From Gemmatimonadota bacterium (GTDB lineage: Bacteria > Gemmatimonadota > Gemmatimonadetes > Longimicrobiales > Gaopeijiaceae): a stretch of 64,000 bases of DNA. This document shows, one piece after another, positions 19,461 to 28,542 of this stretch; position 1 is the first letter of the stretch, and every line of letters starts with the position of its first letter. The stretch lies in contig JAJDYN010000029.1 of NCBI GenBank assembly GCA_022825135.1, positions 124,001 to 188,000 of the forward strand, read 5' to 3'. Below the pieces are notes generated by a model. It worked only from the letters and a program-made list of their open reading frames with translations, ran no database searches and had not been told where the DNA came from. A program made the position numbers and the translations under genes.

Positions 19461-20144
19461 CTACTCCGCCGGCGGGGAGAGGCGGTCGACCAGGTCGCTC
19501 ACCCAGCGTCCCGCCAGGTCCTTGCAGCCCAGCCCGAAAGCCAGAGCCAGCGCAAAGCTGATGGCTCCGAGGATGATCAGGAAGGCATCGCCCACGAACT
19601 GGACCTGAAGCTGTTGCAGAGCCACGACCACGGAAAAGATGATGACTATGTACTGGACGAACTGCCCCAGCACCTCCGCCTGGGCAGCGATGCCGGCGTT
19701 GCTGGCTACGGTGCGGACCGTAGCGGCCAGGAAACCGGCGGCCAGGATCCCCACGATCAAGACGACGATCGCCGTCACAACGGTGGGCAGGAAACCGACA
19801 AACCCCTGCAGCAACTGGGCGGTGGCGGTGAGCTGGAGCGCGTTGAGGGCCGCGACCAGCACGACGAGCATCACGAGCCAGTATGCGATGGCTCCCAACA
19901 GCCTGGAGAAGGTTCGCCGGATGCCTCCTCTGGACAGCATCTCCGCGAGTTGGACCCTCTCCGCCAGACTGTCGGCCTTCACCGCCTCCAGAAGCCGGAC
20001 GAGCACTCCCTGGATCACCTTCGCAATGATCCAGCCACCGACGAGAATCGCAACCACGGCCAACAGGTTCGGCACGAAGCCAACCAACTGCCCGATGAAG
20101 ATGCGGACCGGGTCCAGCAGGATCGCATTCCAGTCCATTTCCAT
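19461..20144 (-). CDS. Small membrane protein with conserved TM-helix repeats (MscS-related)
   Basis: This 227-residue protein has about five hydrophobic helices with the repeated pattern of the conserved TM-helix family. Two Gly-rich helices (VPNLLAVVAILVGGWIIAKVIQG and LPTVVTAIVVLIVGILAAGFLA) are each followed by an amphipathic segment, and the protein ends FGLGCKDLAGRWVSDLVDRL. It lacks the cytoplasmic domain of MscS. The start at 20144 is chosen because GGAGG lies eight bases upstream; 20159 or 20216 would be longer alternatives. It is divergent from an SLC12-like transporter and sits in a block of ion-handling genes, so a role in osmotic or ion homeostasis is likely. Confidence 0.78.
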   Translation of the reverse strand: MEMDWNAILLDPVRIFIGQLVGFVPNLLAVVAILVGGWIIAKVIQGVLVRLLEAVKADSLAERVQLAEMLSRGGIRRTFSRLLGAIAYWLVMLVVLVAALNALQLTATAQLLQGFVGFLPTVVTAIVVLIVGILAAGFLAATVRTVASNAGIAAQAEVLGQFVQYIVIIFSVVVALQQLQVQFVGDAFLIILGAISFALALAFGLGCKDLAGRWVSDLVDRLSPPAE

Positions 20145-20500
20145 TTCGACTGCCTCCATGGTCCGGGTCAAGCTCTTCCGGATGGACGGCGCATCGTGAC
20201 GGCGGGCCCGCCGCATCCCCGACCAGCCGCGGGAGCCGGCGCCACCGTCGGTCGCTGGTGCGCACCATCCGGGATTATGGAGTCATTATCGCAGGGGGGC
20301 GATCCCTGCCGCCAGCGCTCCACGAAGCCGGCAACCTCTCCTCCGGCTGGGTGCCTGCGCCCTCAATAGCCGCGTTGCTCCTCCGGCTCTAAATTGGGCT
20401 CGCCCTCCGGCGTATGGTTGCGAGGGTGATGCTCGTGGTAAGGTTCGCCTTTCGGTCAGGACCTGCGGCGAGCAGAGGCACCCGCTTCCCGGAGCCCTCC

Positions 20501-22804
20501 ATGGTCGCGCCAACGATAGCAAACACCGACGGTAGTCCGCCTCGCGGAGTGGCGGCGAGTCGCGCATCCGGCCCCTCGGGCGAGCCCTCCGAATCCGGTC
20601 ACGGCTTCGGCACCGCGCCCGTCTTCCTGGCGTCGATCAGCACGATCCTTGGCGCCATCCTCTTCCTCAGGTTCGGTTACGCCGTAGGACACGTCGGCCT
20701 GTGGGGCACGATGATGATCATCGTCATCGGACACATGGTCACGATCCCCACCGTGCTGGCCGTTTCCGAAATCGCCACAAACCGCCGTGTCGCCGGGGGC
20801 GGCGCCTATTTCATCATCAGCCGCTCATTCGGCACCACCATCGGCGGCTCCATCGGAATCGCGCTCTATCTGTCGCAGGCGATCTCGGTCGCCTTCTACC
20901 TGGTGGCCTTCGCCGAAGCCTTCCAGCCGGTCCTGCAGTGGATCGGGGGCAGATTCGAGGTCGCCCTCGGTCTCCAGTGGGTGAGCGTTCCCGGCCTCGC
21001 CGTCCTGGTCGCTCTCATGCTGACCAAGGGTGCCGACCAGGGCGTGCGCGTGCTGTGGGTCGTGTGCGGCATCCTGGCGGCGGTCATCGGAGCCTTCCTG
21101 CTGGGATCGGGACCCGAGGAGATCCGGCCCGACGGACTCAATCTGACATCGACGATCGCCAACCCGGACGGGTTCGGAGTCGTGTTCGCCACCTGCTTTC
21201 CCGCCTTCACCGGCATGATCGCAGGCCTCGGGCTGTCGGGCGATCTGAAGAACCCGATGCGCTCGATCCCCCTGGGAACCATCGGGGCGACCTTTGCCGG
21301 CATGGCCGTCTACGCGCTGGTCGCGATCAAGCTCGCGCAGAGCGCCACGCCGGACGCCCTCGCCGACGACCAGTTCATCATGGCCCGCATCGCGCTCTGG
21401 GGCCCTTCCATCTACATCGGACTCGCCGCCGCGGCCTTCTCCTCCGCGCTCGGCTCCATCATGGTCGCCCCGCGTACGCTGCAGGCTCTGGCCCGCGACC
21501 GCGTCTTCCCGGGCGGAAGGGTCAACCAACTCCTCGCCACCGGACGGGGCGAGGCGGGCGAGCCCATCAACGCCACCTATGTGTCGGTGGCGCTGGCGGC
21601 CGTGTTCGTGGCGCTCGGCGACATCGATTTCATCGCCCAGATCCTGAGCATGTTCTTCATGGTGACGTACGGCACGCTCTGTTCCGTAGCGTTCCTGGAG
21701 TACTTCGCGGGGAATCCCTCGTACCGCCCCACCTTCCGCTCCCGCTGGTACATATCGCTGGTGGGCGCGGTGATGTGCGTGCTCATGATGATCCAGATGA
21801 GCGCCGTGTATGCACTCCTCGCCATGGCGATCATGCTCGTCATCTACGTGGGGCTCAGGCGATCGCGGCGCGGCGAGCGCGATCTGGCCGCGATCCTGCA
21901 GGGGGCGATGTTCCAGCTTGTCCGCAGGCTGCAGATCATGCTCCAGAAGAACCGGAGCGCGCAGCAGGACGGCGGGTGGCGCCCGTCGTTCGTGGCGCTC
22001 ACGCAGTTCGGCGACCGCCGCGTGGCCCAGTTCGACCTGCTGCGCTGGATCTCCCACCGCCACGGGTTCGGCCACTTCGTCCAGCACATGAAGGGTGAAT
22101 ACGCCCTGGACACGGAGCTGGCGGCCCGTGCGCAGCTCACGAAGCTGGTGAAGCGTTCCGACCTCAGCCGGGCGGGGACGTTCGTCGACACGCTGATCGC
22201 GCCCTCCTTCGAGAACGCGGTCACGCAGGCGCTCCAGTACCCCGGCATCTCGGGCCTGCCCAACAACAGCATTCTGCTGGAATTCGACCAGGAGCACCCC
22301 GAGGAGATCCCGAGGCTGGAGCGGGCCATGCTCCTGGCGGCATCATCGCGGTTCAACGTGGTGGTCCTGCGCTCCAGCACCTTCCGTTTCGGCTACCGTT
22401 CCTCGATCCATGTCTGGCTGACCCCGGAGACCCTGCCCAACGCGGCGATGATGCTGATGCTGGCCTACATCATCGTCGGTCATCCCGAATGGAGAACCGC
22501 CGAGATCCGTGTCTTCGCCTGCATCGGCACGGACGGGGATGCGCATGAGGCCGACCGGTTGTCCGCACTCGTCGATCAGGGACGCCTGCCCATCGGGCGA
22601 AAGAACATCGAAACGCTGCCGGTCGAATCGCAGGCCAGGATCGAATCCGAAGTGGAGTACCGGTCCTCGGACGCGGACCTGGTGATCGCGGGGATTTCGG
22701 CGGAGCAGATGAACGGAGGAAGCCTGACCGAGGTTCTCCGGAGCCACAGGGCTGCGAACGACATCGTGTTCGTCCACGCCGTGGAAGAGATCGTAATTGA
22801 CTGA
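20501..22804 (+). CDS. SLC12-like amino acid/cation-chloride cotransporter
   Basis: This 767-residue APC-superfamily membrane transporter has about 12 hydrophobic helices, beginning GTAPVFLASISTILGAILFLRFGYAVGHVG, which resembles the first helix of cation-chloride cotransporters. RRVAGGGAYFIISRSFGTTIGGSIGIALYL follows. A soluble C-terminal region of roughly 300 residues (from LRRSRRGERDLAAIL) is also as in that family. The ATG at 20501 is preceded by GGAG with good spacing; the frame continues upstream without a site. Transported ions cannot be read from sequence; K or Na with Cl, or amino acids, are the family options. Confidence 0.83.
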   Translation: MVAPTIANTDGSPPRGVAASRASGPSGEPSESGHGFGTAPVFLASISTILGAILFLRFGYAVGHVGLWGTMMIIVIGHMVTIPTVLAVSEIATNRRVAGGGAYFIISRSFGTTIGGSIGIALYLSQAISVAFYLVAFAEAFQPVLQWIGGRFEVALGLQWVSVPGLAVLVALMLTKGADQGVRVLWVVCGILAAVIGAFLLGSGPEEIRPDGLNLTSTIANPDGFGVVFATCFPAFTGMIAGLGLSGDLKNPMRSIPLGTIGATFAGMAVYALVAIKLAQSATPDALADDQFIMARIALWGPSIYIGLAAAAFSSALGSIMVAPRTLQALARDRVFPGGRVNQLLATGRGEAGEPINATYVSVALAAVFVALGDIDFIAQILSMFFMVTYGTLCSVAFLEYFAGNPSYRPTFRSRWYISLVGAVMCVLMMIQMSAVYALLAMAIMLVIYVGLRRSRRGERDLAAILQGAMFQLVRRLQIMLQKNRSAQQDGGWRPSFVALTQFGDRRVAQFDLLRWISHRHGFGHFVQHMKGEYALDTELAARAQLTKLVKRSDLSRAGTFVDTLIAPSFENAVTQALQYPGISGLPNNSILLEFDQEHPEEIPRLERAMLLAASSRFNVVVLRSSTFRFGYRSSIHVWLTPETLPNAAMMLMLAYIIVGHPEWRTAEIRVFACIGTDGDAHEADRLSALVDQGRLPIGRKNIETLPVESQARIESEVEYRSSDADLVIAGISAEQMNGGSLTEVLRSHRAANDIVFVHAVEEIVID

Positions 22805-22870
22805 CGCCCGGCGGACGCCGAATTCGGTCGATCCATCCCGGAACAGCGGGGAGAGACTCAACTGGACATC

Positions 22871-23932
22871 GTGATGCGTGCCCTGGCTTTTCTGGCCGAC
22901 ATACCCGGCTGGGCGATGATGGCGGTTGTGACGGCAGCCGGTATCGGGGTCGGATGGGTGTGCGAACGGCTACTCGCGCGCTGGGCCCACTGGGCGAGGC
23001 GCCAAACCGCTTCCGCGTGGGATGACGTACTGCTGGACTCGGTCCATCGGCTGCCCATGATCTGGTTCGCGGCCATCGCCCTCTACCTCGGCGTGAGCAT
23101 CGCGGGATACGGGGAGCCGCTGCGCGGCCTCGTCGGCAGAGCGGTCAGCGTAATCGTGATCATCACGTTCCTGATCGTGGCGATGCGCCTGGCCACCGCC
23201 GGCATCACCGGGTTCGCCAAGCGGTCCACCGGCGTGGAGACGTCGACCACGCTGGTACAGAACGTCGTCAGGCTGTTGCTGCTGATCCTCGGAACCGCCC
23301 TCATTCTGCAGAACCTGGGGATCAACATCACCACCCTCGTCACCGCGCTCGGAATCTCCGGGCTCGCCGTGGCCCTGGCCCTGCAGGATACCCTGGGCAA
23401 CCTGTTCGCCGGAATGCAGATCATCATGTCTCGCCAGATCAGAACCGGCGACTATGTCGCCCTGGCTACTGGCGAGGAGGGTGCCGTCACCGACATTCAG
23501 GCGAGGAACACTACCATACGGACGTTCCCGGAGAGCAACCGCGTACTGGTGCCCAACTCCATCCTGGCGTCCACCGTGGTCACCAACTACAGCCTGCCGC
23601 ACCGGCGACTCTTCATCACGCTGCCGATCGGTGTGGCCTACCATTCCAACCTGGAGCAGGTGGAAGCGGTGACGGTCGACGTGGCCCGGAAGGTCCTGCG
23701 CGAGGTCGAGGGCGGGCTCACGGACGAGGAGCCCTTCGTGCGCTTCGAGGAGTTCTCGGATTTCAGCATCAACTTTCTCCTGCGCGTGCCGGTCCGGCAG
23801 TTTACGGATCAGTTCCTGGTCCGACACGAACTGGTCAAGCGGATCCACGAGCGTTACGGCCGTGAGGGAATCGAGATCCCCTTCCCCATCCGGACGGTCC
23901 ACATGCGCGAGCGAGCCGGGAGTCCGGAGTGA
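22871..23932 (+). CDS. MscS-family mechanosensitive channel
   Basis: This is a 353-residue small-conductance channel. Several N-terminal helices are followed by the pore-lining helix region TLVTALGISGLAVALALQDTLGNLFAGMQIIMSRQIRTGDYV, the beta domain (ARNTTIRTFPESNRVLVPNSILASTVVTNYS) and the C-terminal alpha/beta domain ending EIPFPIRTVHM. It would release solutes on hypo-osmotic shock. It begins with adjacent GTG and ATG codons at 22871 and 22874. It lies 66 bases after the cotransporter and is probably in the same transcript. Confidence 0.92.
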   Translation: MMRALAFLADIPGWAMMAVVTAAGIGVGWVCERLLARWAHWARRQTASAWDDVLLDSVHRLPMIWFAAIALYLGVSIAGYGEPLRGLVGRAVSVIVIITFLIVAMRLATAGITGFAKRSTGVETSTTLVQNVVRLLLLILGTALILQNLGINITTLVTALGISGLAVALALQDTLGNLFAGMQIIMSRQIRTGDYVALATGEEGAVTDIQARNTTIRTFPESNRVLVPNSILASTVVTNYSLPHRRLFITLPIGVAYHSNLEQVEAVTVDVARKVLREVEGGLTDEEPFVRFEEFSDFSINFLLRVPVRQFTDQFLVRHELVKRIHERYGREGIEIPFPIRTVHMRERAGSPE

Positions 23933-24031
23933 GGCGGCAACTCCCGGGGGGCTTTGCGCGAACCGTCGAGCCCAGTCGTGCCGGACATCCCGGGCGAACA
24001 GCATCCATCCCAGTCGAAGGAGGACTCTTCC

Positions 24032-24553
24032 GTGTTCAGGCGAATACTCGTGATCGGAGCCCTGGCAGCAATGCCTTCCGGTTGTTCGTTCGTGCTGGTT
24101 GACGGGCCGCCCGGATTTATCCCGCCCGACGATCCGGTCCCCCCCGGGGCGTGCACAATCGACCGGACCATTCCGCTGATCGACGCGGTGGGGGCCGCCG
24201 CGGGCCTGGCCGCTGCCCTCACCAGTTCCGAAGGGAACGCCGTCAGGTTCGGCGCCGCCATCGGTGCAGCTTTGGGTTTTGCCTCCTATACCGGCTTCCG
24301 AAAGGTCGGAAGCTGCCGGGAGAGAATGATGCCCGCACACGAAAGCACGTCAACCGCAGGGGAGCGAGCCCCGCTCTTCATTGCTCAAGACGGGGCGATT
24401 CCGGGCGTTCAGAGCGATGGCCGGCTCCGCATTCCCGGGGCAGAGCCTCCGCCAGTGCCGGCGGTCCGCGCGAACGCTCCCAACCGGGTTCTCCGGGTTC
24501 CGCAATCCACCACCGCACCAGGGCCGCTCATGCCCGGACGGAAGGGCGGGTGA
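24032..24553 (+). CDS. Small glycine-zipper-like lipoprotein of unknown function
   Basis: This 173-residue protein starts at GTG 24032, seven bases after a strong AAGGAGGA. The signal peptide (FRRILVIGALAAMPSGCSF) has a lipobox-like PSGC. The middle region, LIDAVGAAAGLAAALTSSEGNAVRFGAAIGAALGFASYTGF, is Gly/Ala-rich like glycine-zipper outer-membrane lipoproteins. The rest is Pro-rich. It sits between an MscS gene and a potassium channel, but I see no motif that ties it to transport. Confidence 0.72.
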   Translation: MFRRILVIGALAAMPSGCSFVLVDGPPGFIPPDDPVPPGACTIDRTIPLIDAVGAAAGLAAALTSSEGNAVRFGAAIGAALGFASYTGFRKVGSCRERMMPAHESTSTAGERAPLFIAQDGAIPGVQSDGRLRIPGAEPPPVPAVRANAPNRVLRVPQSTTAPGPLMPGRKGG

Positions 24554-24560
24554 CGAACCG

Positions 24561-26264
24561 TCATGTGAACGCACGCCTGAATTCGTCGCGCTGAGAGGCG
24601 GTCCCGACAAAAAGGACGCGTTCACCCCTGCGGAGCTCGCGCTCGGGCCGTGGATGAGGATCGACCTCTCCATTCCCTTCGATGGCGAGCACGGCGAGGC
24701 CCGTCCGCGCCAGGATTCCACTGCGCAGGAGCGCTTTGCCTTCCAGCGAGCGGGGCACTTCGGCAATGAACAGGTCGAGGCCCTCCCCAAGGATGATCGG
24801 CTCCGTTCCCCTGACAACCGCGAGAACCGACTGTATCCTGATCTGGGAATCACTGACCGCGAAATCGGCGCCGGCCCGGTGGATGGCCTCGACGTTGGCG
24901 GGGTGGGTAATCCGGCTGACGATGATCGCGTCCGGATTGAGCTTCCGACAGCACAGGGCGAGAAAGATGTTTGTCGCGTCGTCGTTGGTGGTCAGGACCA
25001 GCGAAGCCGCAGTCCTGATCCCAGCCCGCCGGATCACCCGGTCGTCCGTCATGTCCCCGATCAGTACATCATCGGCAACCTCCGCGATGCTCTTGCGGAG
25101 CTTCGGATCGCGTTCCACGATCCGAACGGATGCCCCTCGTTCGTCGAGCACCCGCGCCACCTGGCACCCCACACGGCCTCCCCCGATGACGAGCGCGCGA
25201 CCCTGGCCGGACACGCTACCGCCCAGGTACTCATCGAGAGCCTCTACCTGGTCGGTGCTTCCCACGGCCAGCCCGATGCAGTCCTCCCGCAGCAGCGTTC
25301 CCGGCAACCCCGGCTCGAGGTGTCCCCGTTTTGCCAGGGCGAACACAGTCACGCCAGTGTGTGTCCGCACTCCGGCGTCCCTCAGGGTCAACCCGGCAAG
25401 GCGGGTGTTGCGGATGGGAAACTCGGCAATCGCGATCTCCCTGTAGCGACCGACGGTCAGTGCCCGTGCCGACCCGACCGGCACCCGGTTGGCCAGTTGC
25501 CTGCCCAGCCGCCGGGTGGTCAGCACGATCTGGTTGGCCCCGGCCAGCTTCAGCACCGCCTCTGCCTCCGGGTTCACCGCGGTGGCCACGATCGGCACCC
25601 GATCGGACACCTCGCGCGCCGTGAGCACGATGTTGGCGTTGATCACGTCTGGCGCATTGGCCAGCAGAAGGCGCGCGCGTCCGAAGCCGCAGTTCTCGTA
25701 GGTGCCTCGCAGCCCCGGGTCCCCACGCACCACCGGTAGCCTGTCCGCATGCATGGAGGCGGCCCGCACGGGGTCGGACTCGATCACCACGCTCTCGATT
25801 CCAGCGTGGGCGAGCCGTTCGATGAGCTCATTCGCCACATCGTCGGAGGTGCTGATGATGGCGTGTCCGCTGAGGTGATGAGGGACTCGCGTACTGACCC
25901 GCGTCTTTAGTTGCGCTTCCAGCCAGGGCGCGTACAGGAAGCGGATGAAGGCGAAGGGCAGGACGATGAGCAGCAGGATCACGCCCGTGATCAGCACCAC
26001 CATGCTGAAGACCTGGCCGAGGTTCGACCGGAAGACGATGTCGCCGTATCCCAGCGTGCTCATCGTCGTCAGCGTCCAATAGACGCCCCGGAACCACTCG
26101 TGTTGTTGGCCTTCACGGGCCATCAGCACATGGAAGACCACCGAAAAGAGCGCGACGACGAAAGCGATCAGAATCCCGAAGCGCACGAGAGTGAGGGGCT
26201 TGAGCTCGGAATGATCCCGATGGCTCCTCATGAAGTTGGCGATTGCGCCGATGGAACCCTTCAC
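24561..26264 (-). CDS. Potassium channel with two RCK (TrkA-N/TrkA-C) units
   Basis: This 567-residue protein combines a two-helix K-channel pore with cytoplasmic gating domains. The selectivity filter is T70-LGYG-D75 in WTLTTMSTLGYGDIVF. The helices are FGILIAFVVALFSVVFHV and VFSMVVLITGVILLLIV. Two TrkA-N-like domains follow: HAIISTSDDVANELIERL and RALVIGGGRVGCQVARVLDERG. Each has a TrkA-C-like region (AEFPIRNTRLAGLTL and FIAEVPRSLEGKALL). The first nucleotide motif is degraded (ISTSDD instead of GxGxxG), while the second is intact. Start is GTG 26264 with GAGGGA upstream. It converges with the lipoprotein gene, eight bases away. Confidence 0.92.
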   Translation of the reverse strand: MKGSIGAIANFMRSHRDHSELKPLTLVRFGILIAFVVALFSVVFHVLMAREGQQHEWFRGVYWTLTTMSTLGYGDIVFRSNLGQVFSMVVLITGVILLLIVLPFAFIRFLYAPWLEAQLKTRVSTRVPHHLSGHAIISTSDDVANELIERLAHAGIESVVIESDPVRAASMHADRLPVVRGDPGLRGTYENCGFGRARLLLANAPDVINANIVLTAREVSDRVPIVATAVNPEAEAVLKLAGANQIVLTTRRLGRQLANRVPVGSARALTVGRYREIAIAEFPIRNTRLAGLTLRDAGVRTHTGVTVFALAKRGHLEPGLPGTLLREDCIGLAVGSTDQVEALDEYLGGSVSGQGRALVIGGGRVGCQVARVLDERGASVRIVERDPKLRKSIAEVADDVLIGDMTDDRVIRRAGIRTAASLVLTTNDDATNIFLALCCRKLNPDAIIVSRITHPANVEAIHRAGADFAVSDSQIRIQSVLAVVRGTEPIILGEGLDLFIAEVPRSLEGKALLRSGILARTGLAVLAIEGNGEVDPHPRPERELRRGERVLFVGTASQRDEFRRAFT

Positions 26265-26493
26265 CCTGTGACATCCCTCATCTCGGCATGTCCCCCATCG
26301 CTCCGGGTTCTCTTCGAATCGCCGCCGCTATGCCGGGCCGGTTTTCCATGGATCTCACGCGAGTTCCCGGTTCGATTCCAAGATACGCCTCGGAAGTGTG
26401 GGGATTACCCTCCCGGCGGTTATCCGGGTATGGCCGACCCCCGGTATCACGCCGTACCTTGACGCCGGATTGGCGTGAACCCCGGAGGTTGCG

Positions 26494-27585
26494 ATGAAAC
26501 ACCCATTTCCGCCCGATGTTCATCCGGGTCTGCACCTGGTCGTCCCGGCCTTCCTCGCTCTGGCTCTCTCGTTCCCGCCGGCCACGGTGGCCCCCGTGGC
26601 GGCCCAGTCGGGCGAAGTGCGCATCGTCCAGACCAATTCGGCCGGCGACAACGTGCACATCATCGATCCGGTCACGAACGAGGTCGTGCAGATCATCGAG
26701 GGGATCCCGAAGGCGCACGGCGTCGCGGCCCAGTCGGACGGGAGCGTCCTCTACTTCAGCAACGAGGTCCATCGCACGCTGGAAATCGTGCCGACGGACG
26801 TCATGAAGGTCACGGAGCGGATCCCGCTCTCAGGACGGCCGCACAACGTCGCGATCAGCAACGACGGCCGCACGGTGTACGTCGCGATCATCCAGGACTG
26901 CAGTTGCGTGGATGTGGTAGACCTCGAGAAGGGCGAGGTGGTCAAGTCGATCGCGACCCTGGGAACGGTGCACAACGTGTTCATGTCGCCCGACGGGCGG
27001 CACGTGGCCGCGGGGATGATCGGCGCGCGGACCTTGACCATCATCGACACCTCCATCGACGAGGCGATCTGGTCGCTCCATTTCAGCGGTCGCACCACGG
27101 GCGGATACGCGGACGGAGGCGTGCGGCCGATGGCGTTCGAGACCCATCCGGACGGTTCGACCTGGCGCCTGTTCATCCAGATATCCAACTATCACGGCGT
27201 CTACGTGGTGGACTTCGCGCAGCGGAAGGTGGTGCAGAAGCTGGACATGCCGAGCCTCCCGATCTCTCGCGTGACCAACGACGCGCTTCAGGGATCGCCG
27301 GGGCACGGGCTCGCGGTCTCGCCCGACGGGCGCCAGCTCTGGTCGACGAGCAAGCCCAACGGCCACGTCTACGCGTGGTCGCTGCCGGATCTCGAATACC
27401 TGGGGGGCGTCGAGGTCGGCCACATCCCCGACTGGCTGACGATGACGCCCGACAGCCGCTACCTGTACGTAGCCAACGCCGGATCGAACGACGTGTCAGT
27501 CGTCGATACCCAGGAGATGAGAGAGATCGCGCGCATTCCGGTGGGCCAGGTGCCGAAGCGCAACAAGACGGTGGTGTTCCCGTGA
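26494..27585 (+). CDS. Secreted YncE-like beta-propeller protein
   Basis: This 363-residue protein has a signal peptide (LVVPAFLALALSFPPATVAPVAAQS) and repeated YVTN/cytochrome-D1-like propeller blades, each with a beta strand and DVVD/VYV pattern: DVVDLEKGEVVKSI, TVYVAIIQD, YLYVANAGSNDVSVVDTQEMREIARIPVGQ. The start is backed by GGAGG. It overlaps the next gene (a two-heme cytochrome) by four bases, so the two proteins are made together and may form a periplasmic redox or ligand-sensing unit. No heme d1 or quinoprotein ligand can be identified. Confidence 0.86.
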   Translation: MKHPFPPDVHPGLHLVVPAFLALALSFPPATVAPVAAQSGEVRIVQTNSAGDNVHIIDPVTNEVVQIIEGIPKAHGVAAQSDGSVLYFSNEVHRTLEIVPTDVMKVTERIPLSGRPHNVAISNDGRTVYVAIIQDCSCVDVVDLEKGEVVKSIATLGTVHNVFMSPDGRHVAAGMIGARTLTIIDTSIDEAIWSLHFSGRTTGGYADGGVRPMAFETHPDGSTWRLFIQISNYHGVYVVDFAQRKVVQKLDMPSLPISRVTNDALQGSPGHGLAVSPDGRQLWSTSKPNGHVYAWSLPDLEYLGGVEVGHIPDWLTMTPDSRYLYVANAGSNDVSVVDTQEMREIARIPVGQVPKRNKTVVFP

Positions 27586-28445
27586 ACCGCGTGCCCGGCC
27601 GGTTCGCAGCGGAGCGGTCAGGTCTCGCCTTCATCGTCGCGCTGATTGCGTCGATTCCAGGCGCTGGCGAGCTGGCCGCCCAGACGCCCCTGAGCTTCGA
27701 GGACTACCGCGAAACGGTCGAGCCGATCTTTCTGGCCGACCGGGGCGGATGGGGTCCCGGACGCGCGCCCTGCGCCACCTGTCACGTCGAACAGGGCACG
27801 CCCCTGCGCCTGCAGCGGCTGCGCGAAACCGCCGAGGGCGAGGTCTACTGGTCGGAAGCGGATTCCCGCAGGAACTTCGAGGTCGTTTCGCGCCTCGTCA
27901 CGCCCGGGGATCCGGACCGAAGCCGGCTCCTCAGGCAGCCCCTCGTCGAGTCGGCCGGCGGTTCGGCACTCCATGTGGGCGGGAAGTTCTTCCAATCGAA
28001 GGAGGACCCGGAATGGCGCGCGATGGCCGACTGGGTCGCGGCGGCGGATCCCGTCGAGGCCACCTTCGGACCGCGTCTGGACGCCGACTTTTTCCGTGAC
28101 TGCGTGCAGCGCGTCTTCCTCGACAAGCGCCCCGGCGACGTGGAGTGCATCCACTGTCACGCATCCGGCGTGCGCGGCTTCGCCCCGCCCGTCCCCGAGG
28201 GACGCGACTTCTGGAACGAGGAGGAGACGCGGCGCAACTACGCAATCGCGCGCCGCTACGTGGAGCCCGGCGAGCCGATGATGAGCCGGCTGCTCACGCA
28301 TCCTCTGGCGCCGGCGGCGGGGGGCGACTACTTCCACGGCGGTCCCCGGCGCTGGGCATCGACCGAAGACCCCGAGTGGCAGATGCTGGCCGCCTGGGTG
28401 CGCGGCGAAACCCCCGCATGCGTGGTCGGAGAGGGCGGTCGCTGA
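27582..28445 (+). CDS. Secreted protein with two c-type heme motifs
   Basis: This 287-residue protein starts at GTG 27582, overlapping the propeller gene (GTGA). It has a hydrophobic export signal (LAFIVALIASIPGAGELAAQ) and two CxxCH heme motifs, CATCH at residues 64-68 and CIHCH at 189-193. The two halves are similar in layout: FEDYRETVEPIFLADRGG..C, then RRNFEVVSRLVTPGDPDRSRLLRQPL, and FFRDCVQRVFLD..C, then RRNYAIARRYVEPGEPMMSRLLTHPL. It therefore looks like an internal duplication. It would carry electrons or act with the propeller partner outside the cytoplasmic membrane. No partner oxidase is seen nearby. Confidence 0.85.
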   Translation: MNRVPGRFAAERSGLAFIVALIASIPGAGELAAQTPLSFEDYRETVEPIFLADRGGWGPGRAPCATCHVEQGTPLRLQRLRETAEGEVYWSEADSRRNFEVVSRLVTPGDPDRSRLLRQPLVESAGGSALHVGGKFFQSKEDPEWRAMADWVAAADPVEATFGPRLDADFFRDCVQRVFLDKRPGDVECIHCHASGVRGFAPPVPEGRDFWNEEETRRNYAIARRYVEPGEPMMSRLLTHPLAPAAGGDYFHGGPRRWASTEDPEWQMLAAWVRGETPACVVGEGGR

Positions 28446-28497
28446 CCCTCGACCGGACCGCATCTCACACGCCCCGCTCGGTAACCCGTTCAGGCCA

Positions 28498-28520
28498 AAC
28501 CCTGACGTAACGTCAGGGTT
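28498..28520. repeat. 23-bp perfect palindrome, copy 3
   Basis: Two perfect 11-base arms, AACCCTGACGT and its reverse complement, flank a single central A. It lies 52 bases after the cytochrome stop and about 120 bases before the kinase start. The same sequence with few changes occurs at 12010 and 19327. Confidence 0.85.
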
Positions 28521-28528
28521 GTCCTCCC

Positions 28529-28542
28529 TTGTCGCGCGACAA
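28529..28542. promoter_or_regulatory. 14-bp perfect palindrome upstream of the hybrid kinase, operator candidate
   Basis: TTGTCGCGCGACAA is a perfect palindrome; a third GACAA half-site follows at 28560-28564, and the AT-richer TATATC at 28549 could be a -10 element. The kinase gene downstream encodes its own DNA-binding domain, so autoregulation is conceivable. The evidence is symmetry and position only. Confidence 0.45.

Noticed and set aside
20217-20500. A gene or RNA in the divergent gap before the SLC12-like transporter
   Set aside because: Short frames only, without ribosome sites or recognisable structure; it most likely holds the two promoters, which I cannot place.
26475-27581. N-terminal extension of the two-heme protein through the propeller gene
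   Set aside because: The extension is the Arg-rich shadow of the YncE-like gene; the signal peptide starts right after the GTG at 27582.
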